DNA of 64,000 bases from Tabrizicola sp. (lineage in GTDB: Bacteria; Pseudomonadota; Alphaproteobacteria; Rhodobacterales; Rhodobacteraceae): positions 468,042-532,041 of the forward strand of contig NZ_JALHQD010000003.1 of NCBI RefSeq assembly GCF_022842145.1. The letters run 5' to 3'. Shown here piece by piece: positions 44,539 through 52,125 of this stretch (within the stretch, counting starts at the first letter, position 1; each line of letters starts with the position of its first letter). A model generated the notes under the pieces. That model had not been told where the DNA came from. It searched no databases and saw only the letters and a program-made list of their open reading frames with translations. Both the position numbers and the translations under genes were made by a program.

Positions 44539-46365
44539 TCAGTTGAGAAGCCACTGGGCACGGATGCCCGCTTCATATGCCTTGCGCGCCTCGTTCACTT
44601 CGGCCCGGTCCGAGACCTCGGGGACGGCTACGTCCCACCAGGTGCCGCCTGCGCCGGTGCCGGGCATCGGGTCGGTGTCGATAACGATCACCGTGGGGAT
44701 CGTCGCCGTCCTGGCCTTCTGCATCTCGGCTTCCAGTTCCGCAATGTTCGCAACCTTGACAGCGTTTGCTCCCATGCTGCCTGCATGCGCGACGAAGTCG
44801 AGGTTGGCTTCGTTCACATGATAGCTGTCGCGCAAGAGGTTGTTGAAAGGCGCGCCGCCGGTGGCGGCCTGCAGGCGGTTGATGCACCCATAGCCGCGGT
44901 TGTCGGTGAGGACGACGGTGAAGGGGATGCCCATCATCACCGCGGTCGCAAGCTCGGAGTTCGCCATCATGTAGCTGCCGTCGCCGATCATGCAGATCAC
45001 GTCGCGCTCGGGCAGGGCCAGCTTGATGCCCATCGCGCCCGCAATCTCGTAGCCCATGCAGGAAAAGCCGTATTCCATGTGGTACCCGCCCTGTGCTGCC
45101 CGCCACAACACATGCAGCGCGCCGGGCATGGTGCCAGCCGCGCACATGATGAGGGATTGCTTGCCGGCGTTCCGGTCGACCGCGCCGATCACCTGCGCGT
45201 CGGTCGGAAGCTCGTTGGTCTTGGGGGCGGCGAACAGGGTATCCGTGGTTTGGAACCACGTCGTGCGGGCGGCGAAGTCGGGGTCGGCGAAGCGATGCTG
45301 GCCGAGGGCGGCGCTGATCTTCTCCAGCGCGACTTTTGCATCCGAAACAAGCGGTTGTGCCGCGCGTTTGTGGGCGTCGAAGCCGTGGATGTTGATCGAG
45401 AGAAGCGTCCGGTCGGGGTTGGAGAAGACAGTCCAGGAACCCGTGGTGAAGTCCTGGAACCGCGTGCCGACGCCAATCACGAGGTCGGCCTTCGCGGCCA
45501 GCGCATTGCCGCAACCCGTGCCGGTGACGCCGGGGGAGCCGAAGTGCAACGGTTCCTCCCAGTCGACGGCGCCCTTCCCGGCCTGGGTTTCCACCAGCGG
45601 GATGTTGTGGGTCCGGGCGAAGTTCAGAAGCGTCTGTTCCGCGCCGGAATAAAGCACCCCACCACCGGCCACGATCAGCGGGGTCTTCGCAGCCTTGATC
45701 GCGGCAACGGCGGCCTCCAGCTCGCGCTGGTCGGGCTCGGGGCGGCGAATGAACCAGGTGCGGGGGGTGAAGAATTCGACGGGGTAGTCGTAGGCCTCGG
45801 CCTGGGTGTCCTGACAGAAGGCGAGGCAGACCGGGCCGCAGTTCGCTGGGTCTGTCATCACGCGCAGCGCTCGGGGCAGGGCGGTGAGGATGTGCTCGGG
45901 GCGGCTGATGCGGTCGAAGTAGCGCACGACGGGGCGGAAGCAGTCGTTGGCGGAGACGGTGGCGTCGTCGAAATCCTCGATCTGCTGCAACACCGGGTCG
46001 GGGGCGCGGTTGGCGAAGACGTCGCCGGGGATGAACAGGACCGGTAGGCGGTTGACATGCGCCAGCGCCGCCGCCGTCACCATGTTGGTCGCGCCCGGCC
46101 CGATCGAGGACGTGACAGCCATTGCGTTGCGACGCTGCCTGGACTTGGCATAGGCAATCGCCGCATGGGCCATCGTCTGCTCGTTCTGACCCCGGTAGGT
46201 GGGCAGCACGTCCTTGTGGGCATGCAGCGCCTCACCCAGACCGGCAACGTTGCCGTGGCCGAAGATCGCCCAGACGCCTTCGATGAAACGGGAACCATCC
46301 TCGGCCTTCTGGACAGAGAGCCAGCGGACAAGGGCTTGGGCGGCGGTCAGGCGGATCGTGGTCAT
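44539..46365 (-). CDS. iolD: 3D-(3,5/4)-trihydroxycyclohexane-1,2-dione hydrolase
   Basis: A thiamine-diphosphate enzyme that opens the ring of the inositol intermediate; 608 residues. It has the three-domain fold of the acetolactate synthase family. The N-terminal glutamate region is ENEQTMAHAAIAYAK-like (here GQNEQTMAHAAIAYAK), SSIGPGATNMVTAAALAH follows, and the ThDP/Mg motif is IGDGSYMMANSELATAVMMGIPFTVVLTDNRGYGCIN. The start ATG 46365 overlaps the iolC stop by 4 nt. Confidence 0.95.
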   Translation of the reverse strand: MTTIRLTAAQALVRWLSVQKAEDGSRFIEGVWAIFGHGNVAGLGEALHAHKDVLPTYRGQNEQTMAHAAIAYAKSRQRRNAMAVTSSIGPGATNMVTAAALAHVNRLPVLFIPGDVFANRAPDPVLQQIEDFDDATVSANDCFRPVVRYFDRISRPEHILTALPRALRVMTDPANCGPVCLAFCQDTQAEAYDYPVEFFTPRTWFIRRPEPDQRELEAAVAAIKAAKTPLIVAGGGVLYSGAEQTLLNFARTHNIPLVETQAGKGAVDWEEPLHFGSPGVTGTGCGNALAAKADLVIGVGTRFQDFTTGSWTVFSNPDRTLLSINIHGFDAHKRAAQPLVSDAKVALEKISAALGQHRFADPDFAARTTWFQTTDTLFAAPKTNELPTDAQVIGAVDRNAGKQSLIMCAAGTMPGALHVLWRAAQGGYHMEYGFSCMGYEIAGAMGIKLALPERDVICMIGDGSYMMANSELATAVMMGIPFTVVLTDNRGYGCINRLQAATGGAPFNNLLRDSYHVNEANLDFVAHAGSMGANAVKVANIAELEAEMQKARTATIPTVIVIDTDPMPGTGAGGTWWDVAVPEVSDRAEVNEARKAYEAGIRAQWLLN

Positions 46366-48272
46366 TGTGTTGCTCCTTCGCGCACCTTGTCCCAAAGCTG
46401 GCCAAGGCGGGCGTAACGGTCGGACATCATCTGGACGGCGGCGTCATCGGTCGTCTCGCCCTTCAGCCAGGCGCGGGCCGCGTCGCCAAAGATCGTGCGG
46501 CCGATGGCGAAGCCTTTCACCAGCGGATGCTTCGCCGCAAGGGCCAGCGACGCCGAAAGGTCGGCCTCGGAAGCGTCGAGGCCCAGCACCACGATGCCGC
46601 GCACATGCGGGTCGTTTCGCGTGATCGCGGCGCAGGCGGCGTGCCATGCGGCATCGGTGGTGAAGGGTTCCAGCTTCCACCAGTCGGGGTAGACGCCAAG
46701 GTCATAGAAGCGCTGGATGATCTGGGCCGAGGTCTGGTCATTGGTCGGACCGACCTTGGACGGGATGACCTCCAGCAGCATCTCCAGCCGGTTGCGGCGG
46801 CAGGCGTGGAAGAGGCGCAGGACAGTTTCCTCTTGCGCGGCTTTCGTCGCGGCGTCGTCGTCGGGGTGGTAGAAGCACAGGACCTTGACCACGTGTTCCA
46901 GCGGCCATTCCTGCAAGCCACCGAAGTCCGGACCAATTTCCGGTTCCAGCGTCAGGGGGCGCGAGCCGGGCCATTCCACGGGTCGCCCGATCCAGAGACC
47001 GGAGCCGGCCGCCTGGAAAAGCGCGTCGCGGCCAAGGCGGCTGTCGCAAAGGACGCCGTAGCCGGGCTGGCCATTCGCCACCTGCAACGCGGCCTTCAGG
47101 CAAAGCTCCTTGAACGCGCCGATCCTTGCGGGGGTTGCACCCTCCATCTGCTCCAACTGCATCCGGTGGTCGAAGGCGAAGACCCGCATGGTGCTGAGGT
47201 CGCGGTGGCGGTTGGTGGCCCAGTGGACCTGTTCCAGCGCGGCGTCCTTGCGCAGGGCCTTTTCCACGACGCCGCGCTTCAGGAAGAACTGCAGCTCCTC
47301 CCAGGACGGGTAGGCCGGGGTGCAGCCGTGGCGGGAAACAGCGAAGGCCCCGCAGGCGTTGGCGTATTTCAGCGCGGTGGGCCAAGGTTCCCCGTCGAGC
47401 CAGCCTTTGAGGAGGCCCGACATGAAGCCGTCGCCTGCACCAAGGACGTTGAAGACCTCGATCGGGAAACCGGGGCCGGATTCGCCGTCGTCCAGGCTGT
47501 CAGGGACCGCGCCGGTGAAGGCGACGGCACCCATCGGGCCGCGTTTGCAGACAAGGGTGGCGTTCGACACGGCCCGCACGGCGCGCAGCGCGGCGATGGT
47601 GTCGGTCGTGCCGCCGGCGATGTGGAATTCTTCCTCGGTGCCCACGATCAGGTCGAAGTAATGCAGCGTCGATTGCAGCTTGGCCGTGACCTTGGCGGAC
47701 TCGATGAACCGGCTTTCGCCGTCGCCGTGCCCCGCCAGCCCCCAAAGGTTCGGGCGGTAGTCGATGTCGAGCGCGGTCTGCAGCCCGTGCTTGCGCGCGA
47801 GGGTGAGGGCCTTCAGGACGGCGGCCTCGGTGCGCGTGTTGGACAGGTGCGTACCGGTGGCGACCACCGACCGGGCCTCGGCGATGAAACCCTCGTCGAT
47901 GTCGTCTTCACACAACGCCATGTCGGCGCAGTTTTCCCGGTAGAAGATCAGGGGGAACTGCTTGTCGTCGCGGATGCCCAGAAGGACCAGCGCGGTCAGC
48001 CGCTCGGGGTCGGTTTTCACGCCGCGGACATCGACGCCTTCCCTGGCGAGTTCCTCGCAGATGAAACGGCCCATGTGTTCATTGCCGACCCGGGTGATCA
48101 GCGCCGAGCGCAGCCCCAGCCGCGCGGTGCCAGCGGCCATGTTGGTGGGCGAGCCGCCGATGTATTTCTGGAACGAGCCCATGTCCTCCAGCCGGCCGCC
48201 GACCTGGGCGCCGTAGAGGTCGACCGAGGATCGGCCGATGGTTATGACGTCAAGTGGTTTGGGTGCGGACAT
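46362..48272 (-). CDS. iolC: 5-dehydro-2-deoxygluconokinase fused to a DUF2090 (aldolase-like) domain
   Basis: A fusion of 636 residues. The first half (about 1-325) is a PfkB-type sugar kinase, with DVITIGRSSVDLYG, the YIGGSPTNMAAGTARLG ribokinase signature, and NVLGAGDGFMSGLLKGWL with the catalytic Asp. It phosphorylates 2-deoxy-5-keto-D-gluconate. The second half (about 330-636) is DUF2090-like and resembles TIM-barrel aldolases; in alphaproteobacteria this arrangement is common and may supply the next aldolase step. First gene of the operon; a palindrome lies 35 nt upstream. Confidence 0.94.
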   Translation of the reverse strand: MSAPKPLDVITIGRSSVDLYGAQVGGRLEDMGSFQKYIGGSPTNMAAGTARLGLRSALITRVGNEHMGRFICEELAREGVDVRGVKTDPERLTALVLLGIRDDKQFPLIFYRENCADMALCEDDIDEGFIAEARSVVATGTHLSNTRTEAAVLKALTLARKHGLQTALDIDYRPNLWGLAGHGDGESRFIESAKVTAKLQSTLHYFDLIVGTEEEFHIAGGTTDTIAALRAVRAVSNATLVCKRGPMGAVAFTGAVPDSLDDGESGPGFPIEVFNVLGAGDGFMSGLLKGWLDGEPWPTALKYANACGAFAVSRHGCTPAYPSWEELQFFLKRGVVEKALRKDAALEQVHWATNRHRDLSTMRVFAFDHRMQLEQMEGATPARIGAFKELCLKAALQVANGQPGYGVLCDSRLGRDALFQAAGSGLWIGRPVEWPGSRPLTLEPEIGPDFGGLQEWPLEHVVKVLCFYHPDDDAATKAAQEETVLRLFHACRRNRLEMLLEVIPSKVGPTNDQTSAQIIQRFYDLGVYPDWWKLEPFTTDAAWHAACAAITRNDPHVRGIVVLGLDASEADLSASLALAAKHPLVKGFAIGRTIFGDAARAWLKGETTDDAAVQMMSDRYARLGQLWDKVREGATQ

Positions 48273-48306
48273 GGCTGTGCTCCGGATCGCCGACTCGGTC
48301 AGGCGT

Positions 48307-48324
48307 ATGGAACGTTTATTCCAT
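48307..48324. promoter_or_regulatory. Operator-like palindrome upstream of iolC: ATGGAA-N6-TTCCAT
   Basis: A perfect inverted repeat with spacer CGTTTA. On the complementary strand it reads GGAATAAACGTTCC, one base away from GGAATAAATGTTCC at 49221-49234, which precedes the RpiR-type regulator. The shared 14-bp core is the likely binding site of the regulator and would control the iolC-D-E-B operon. Confidence 0.75.
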
Positions 48325-48344
48325 TTGGTCCGGTCGGGAAAGGG

Positions 48345-49181
48345 CTAACTTTCCCGCCGCGCGGCCACTGCGACTGCCAGAGAGAGCGCCAGGGCAATCA
48401 CCGCGGACAGTGACCGGAAGGCTCCGAAGTCGATTTCGGTCACCGTCAGGATGGTGTCGGCGAGCCCGGAAATCTGGCTGGCCGGCGGGTCGGTCAGGGC
48501 CACGACAGGAATGCCGCGGTCTCGGGCCTGCGCGGCCAAGGCCAGGGTTTCTTCGGAGTAGGGGGCGAAGGTGATCGCCAGCAAGGCATCCCCCGGCTGC
48601 AGCGTCGAGCGATGGCCAAGACCTGCAACCCCGTCGTGCAACACGGCAGGGACCCCCAGCTTGTCAAAGACATAGGCCAGGTAGGAGGCAACGGGAAAGG
48701 ACCGACGAAAGCCCGCAAGATGGATCGTCCGCGCTTGGGCAAGTGTGGTAACCGCCTGATTCAAGGCTGTTTCGTTCAGATCGCGCGCCAGGGCTTCCAT
48801 CGATTGACGACCGGCTTCCACGAACTCGGCCACCAGTGTCGCGGGCTGTCCGGCGCCACCGGCTTTCAGATTGGCAAGACGTGTCGCGTAGTCCGGCGCG
48901 GCGCGGGACAGGGCGTCGCGGAACAGGCGCTGCATCTCGGCAAAGCCGGAAAAGCCCATGATCTGGCAAAACCGCATCACGGCAGACGGCGGTACGCCAG
49001 CCCCTTCGGCCACCTGCGCCACGGTCGACAGTGCAATCCGGTCCAGATGTGTTGCGACATGGTCGGCACATTGCTGCAGGCGGCGGGGAAGCTGGCCGTT
49101 CACGGCCATAAGACGCTCACGGAACGCCTCGACCGTCGGCGGAGGTTCGTGCGACTCGAAACGGGGCTCGCCCTTGGGCAT
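48345..49181 (-). CDS. MurR/RpiR-family transcriptional regulator, probable inositol regulator
   Basis: A protein of 278 residues. The N-terminal RpiR-type HTH (about 20-90) includes LSTVAQVAEGAGVPPSAVMRFCQIMGFSGFAEMQ. A SIS sugar-binding domain (about 125-265) follows, with TIHLAGFRRSFPVASYLAYVFDKL and DALLAITFAPYSEETLALA. RpiR regulators control iol genes in several alphaproteobacteria. The position and the paired palindromes (48307-48324, 49221-49234) support that here. The start is ATG 49181, or the GTG one codon earlier. Its stop lies 72 nt before iolC on the same strand. Confidence 0.9.
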   Translation of the reverse strand: MPKGEPRFESHEPPPTVEAFRERLMAVNGQLPRRLQQCADHVATHLDRIALSTVAQVAEGAGVPPSAVMRFCQIMGFSGFAEMQRLFRDALSRAAPDYATRLANLKAGGAGQPATLVAEFVEAGRQSMEALARDLNETALNQAVTTLAQARTIHLAGFRRSFPVASYLAYVFDKLGVPAVLHDGVAGLGHRSTLQPGDALLAITFAPYSEETLALAAQARDRGIPVVALTDPPASQISGLADTILTVTEIDFGAFRSLSAVIALALSLAVAVAARRES

Positions 49182-49220
49182 CACGTGCCTTTAATGCTGC
49201 TCGGGGTCACCATAGCACAC

Positions 49221-49234
49221 GGAATAAATGTTCC
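49221..49234. promoter_or_regulatory. Operator-like palindrome upstream of the RpiR-type regulator
   Basis: GGAA-TAAATG-TTCC, 39 nt before the regulator's start. Same arms, same 6-nt spacing and nearly the same spacer as the site before iolC, suggesting autoregulation. Confidence 0.72.
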
Positions 49235-49269
49235 AAGTGGCTAATCAGCGGACCAAGAAGCCAAAGCGA

Positions 49270-49299
49270 AAGCCCCGCGCCGGGGGCGGCGTGGGGCTT
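49270..49299 (-). terminator. Rho-independent-like terminator behind the second LysM/solute-binding gene
   Basis: On the minus strand, AAGCCCCACGCC, GCCCCC, GGCGCGGGGCTT forms a 12-bp stem with one mismatch and is followed by TCGCTTT. It sits 25 nt after the stop at 49324 and marks the end of the kinase/LysM operon. Confidence 0.7.
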
Positions 49300-49323
49300 C
49301 CTGCAAGCTGACGACAGTGGGGG

Positions 49324-50421
49324 CTACTGCTGCTTCAGCTTGTTGTGTTCATCAAGGCCGGTGGCCACGATGTCGTACCATTCGCCGGATTCCCGCATCT
49401 CGGTGATGCCGCGGTTCAGCATGGCGATGTAGACCCGGCCACGCGGATTGCTCTTCGAGGTCAGGAAGTGGTACGAGATGAACGTCGCCAGCGCCGGGTT
49501 GGTGGAGACCTTGTCGACCACGTCCAGTTCGGTGAAGTTCGCCACCGAGGTTTCGGTTTCGATCGAGTAGACGTCGACCTCGCCCGCCATCAGCTTTTCG
49601 GCGCATTCCAGCGGGCTCTTCGGCTGGACGAATTCCACGACCGGCGGCACCAGACCCTGAACCTCAAGGTCGCCCAGCGGCCAGGCTTCGGGACGGCAGA
49701 TCTTTGCGCCGGAATAGTCTTCGAAGGACCGCGCGTTGGCGTACTTGCTGTCCGGCAGCGTGTTGAAGGTATAGGCCGCCTCGTAGATCGGCAGCGAGAA
49801 GTCGAATTCGGTGCACATGCGGGCCGAGAACTCGCCCAGCATGTCCAGCTTGGAACAATCGGGGGCTTCCCAGGCGATCGAGACGTCGAAGGCGCCCGAG
49901 GGCAGCAGCGTGTCGATATGGGCCATCCAGTCGTCGACGTAGGACACTTCGTATCCGCGGTCATTCCCGCCACGCTGCATCGCGGTGGTGGCCATGCGGG
50001 TGAAGATGCCGCCGCCGGTCAGCGATTCATCGGTGAACGGCATCCAGTTGTTCGAGGTGACGAACTTCAGCGGCGGTTCATAGACGTTGGACTTGGTGCG
50101 GGTGGCTTCCTGCTCTTGCGTCTCGGTCTCGATGATCGTGCTGAGCTCCTGATCAGGGGTCAGGCGGCCGTCTTCGCAAGGCAGGATAAGCTGCAGACCT
50201 GCGGGCAGGCTGGCCGGGTTCGCCGCCAGCGCGTCGCGGTTGGCGTTGAAGATCATCTGGTAGTCGAAAGTGCCGTAAGCGGCCTGGGCGATCGAGCCCA
50301 GTGTGTCGCCGTCCTTGACAGTATAGGTGGTGCAAGCTTCCTGGGCCGAGGCGATCACGGGCAGCGCGATCAGGGTCGCCGCCACGACGGTCAGCCTCTG
50401 TACTTTCTTTGCGGTTCTCAT
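49324..50421 (-). CDS. Exported LysM plus solute-binding (SBP_bac_3-like) protein 2
   Basis: A protein of 365 residues with a signal peptide ending near ALPVIASAQ. A LysM repeat (about 30-80) starts YTVKDGDTLGSIAQAAYG and is bracketed by cysteines (EACTTYTV and ILPCED). A short acidic linker leads to a periplasmic-binding-protein fold (about 115-350), with WMPFTDESLTGGGIFTRM, the GAFDVSIAWEAPDC strand and ISYHFLTSKSNPRGRVYIAMLNRGI. The pairing of a peptidoglycan-binding module with a ligand-binding module suggests an envelope sensor anchored to the cell wall rather than a transport receptor; no ABC permease is nearby. A paralogue is encoded upstream. Confidence 0.85.
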   Translation of the reverse strand: MRTAKKVQRLTVVAATLIALPVIASAQEACTTYTVKDGDTLGSIAQAAYGTFDYQMIFNANRDALAANPASLPAGLQLILPCEDGRLTPDQELSTIIETETQEQEATRTKSNVYEPPLKFVTSNNWMPFTDESLTGGGIFTRMATTAMQRGGNDRGYEVSYVDDWMAHIDTLLPSGAFDVSIAWEAPDCSKLDMLGEFSARMCTEFDFSLPIYEAAYTFNTLPDSKYANARSFEDYSGAKICRPEAWPLGDLEVQGLVPPVVEFVQPKSPLECAEKLMAGEVDVYSIETETSVANFTELDVVDKVSTNPALATFISYHFLTSKSNPRGRVYIAMLNRGITEMRESGEWYDIVATGLDEHNKLKQQ

Positions 50422-50688
50422 GGGTGAGTATCCTTCTGAAGGCTGTATAGGCTGCAAGAAACCAGCAGATACCGAAACAATACGAGCTTTGGCGCACCAT
50501 ATGGTTGTAGTGATGGCACGAATGTGGCGAAGCGGTGGTCAATCCGGTTCCCGTGCCGCTGGGCTGTGGCACCCCGGAACAGCGCGGCCGATCCCTCGGT
50601 CAGACGTCCTAAACAGCAGGACATCAGCGCCGAAAGCACGTGGGAAACCGGGGCGGACTGACGCAGGTTTGTTGCCAGCATGGAAACG

Positions 50689-51846
50689 CTACTCCTGCGG
50701 CTCATCGTCCTCGGCCAGGGCCGTCGACACGATCTCGTACCATTCGCCGGACTGGTACATCTCGATCAGCCCGGCATCGAGCTGACCGATCATGTCCACG
50801 GCGCGGGGGTTCGACTTGTGGGCGATGACATGCAGGCTGAGCAGGGTTGCCAGATGTGGGTTCTGCTCGACGCGGGCGGTCAGACCCAGTTTGGCGACAG
50901 CGGCATCGCCGGCTTCGGCGTCGATGGCGACCAGGTCGACTTCGCCTGCGGCCAATGCCTTGAAGCAGTCCGTCGCCATCGCGGCACGAACCAGGGTCAC
51001 GGTCGAGGCGGTCAGCCCCGCCGCCTCCAGGACGCCGGTGGTATAGCCCTCGGGACGGCAGATGCGCTTGCCGCCGAACTCGGCATAATCTGTGACGACG
51101 CCCAGCCCGCTGTCGCGGAGCGCAAAGAAGCCGTCGACGATTTCGTAGAACGGCCCCGAGAAGACAAAATCGTTGCAGCGCGTCTGGTCGCCCGGAGACA
51201 GGGTTTCCGGCGCTTCGCAGTCGGGACGGATCCAGGGAAAGCTCAGGTCATAGGCGCCCGACGGCAGCAGCGCGTCGATGTGCGCCTGCCAGTCGTTGAT
51301 GAAGGTCAGCGTGTAGGGAATCGCCGGATCGGCTCGGAAGACCGCCATCTCGGCAAGCTGCGTCATCATCCCGCCGCCGGGGAGCATCTCGTCGGCGAAG
51401 GGGGCGTAACCGTTGCCGGTGACGAAGGAGATCGGCTTGGCCGGGGCCGCGACAGGATCCGGTGTGGCGGCGACTGGGGTCACCACTTCCGGCTCGGGCG
51501 TTGCGGCGGCCGCGGTCTCGGATGCAACGGGCTCGGAGGGCTCGGCCTCGGGGGCTTCGGCCGCTGCTGGCGCTGGGTCAAGCGGCGCGGTCGGATCGTT
51601 CGGGTCGCAGGGGATGACCAGAGCGGTGCCGATCTCGATCAGGTCCGCTTTCGCACCGATGGTCGCGGCATTCGCCTCGTAGATCACGCGGTAAAGGTCG
51701 GCGTCGCCATAGGCAGACCGGGCGATGAAGCGCAGGTTGTCCCCGACGGCAACCGTGTAGGTCGAGCAGGCGTCCTGCGCCATTGCCGCGGCGCTGGTCA
51801 GAAGAACCGCGGTGCAGCCGAAGGTGAAGGTCCGCGCAAATGCCAT
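50689..51846 (-). CDS. Exported LysM plus solute-binding (SBP_bac_3-like) protein 1
   Basis: A protein of 385 residues with the same layout as its neighbour: signal peptide (LLTSAAAMAQ), then LysM (YTVAVGDNLRFIARSAYG) with flanking cysteines (DACSTYTV, VIPCDP). A longer Ala/Pro/Glu linker (about 95-155) precedes the binding domain, which has YAPFADEMLPGGGMMTQLAEMA, GAYDLSFPWIRPDC and LSLHVIAHKSNPRAVDMIGQLDAGLIEM. The start is ATG 51846 with AAAGGAG upstream. The two binding domains share order and cysteine pattern but differ widely, so they probably bind different ligands. A 267-bp gap separates the two genes. Confidence 0.85.
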   Translation of the reverse strand: MAFARTFTFGCTAVLLTSAAAMAQDACSTYTVAVGDNLRFIARSAYGDADLYRVIYEANAATIGAKADLIEIGTALVIPCDPNDPTAPLDPAPAAAEAPEAEPSEPVASETAAAATPEPEVVTPVAATPDPVAAPAKPISFVTGNGYAPFADEMLPGGGMMTQLAEMAVFRADPAIPYTLTFINDWQAHIDALLPSGAYDLSFPWIRPDCEAPETLSPGDQTRCNDFVFSGPFYEIVDGFFALRDSGLGVVTDYAEFGGKRICRPEGYTTGVLEAAGLTASTVTLVRAAMATDCFKALAAGEVDLVAIDAEAGDAAVAKLGLTARVEQNPHLATLLSLHVIAHKSNPRAVDMIGQLDAGLIEMYQSGEWYEIVSTALAEDDEPQE

Positions 51847-51939
51847 CTCTCTGCTCCTTTGTCCGGTAGGTGGGGGCTGGCGGTGCCGCCCTCCCCGCAA
51901 GCCGGGGGTCGATTGCTGTTCGGTGTCCGGGCGGAACGC

Positions 51940-52125
51940 TCAGCCCGATGCGGTCTGGTGCGGGTCAGGTGGCTGCGCCGGGCCGGACCGTTCTGCCGCG
52001 CGGGCCAGGACGGCTATCAGCGGGTCAAGAGGCGTTGCCGTCGCCGCCCGGACCGACGCATCGGAGATGACCAAAGCCGGATCGGTTCCGGGACGCTTTT
52101 TCCGGACGGCTTGCGACGCCATCAT
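51940..52125 (-). CDS. 61-residue ORF coupled to the kinase gene
   Basis: The ATG at 52125 overlaps the kinase TGA as ATGA, and a second ATG follows directly. The product starts MMASQAVRKKRPGTDPALVISDASVRAATATPLDPLIAVLARAAER. The basic start followed by a likely helix and a Pro-rich tail has a protein-like composition. No family is recognised. Coupling to the kinase gives moderate support. It may be a kinase substrate or an unrelated small protein. Confidence 0.5.
   Translation of the reverse strand: MMASQAVRKKRPGTDPALVISDASVRAATATPLDPLIAVLARAAERSGPAQPPDPHQTASG

Noticed and set aside
46365-48413. 682-codon plus-strand frame opposite iolC
   Set aside because: The iolC kinase motifs on the minus strand are clear; the opposite frame has no family features.
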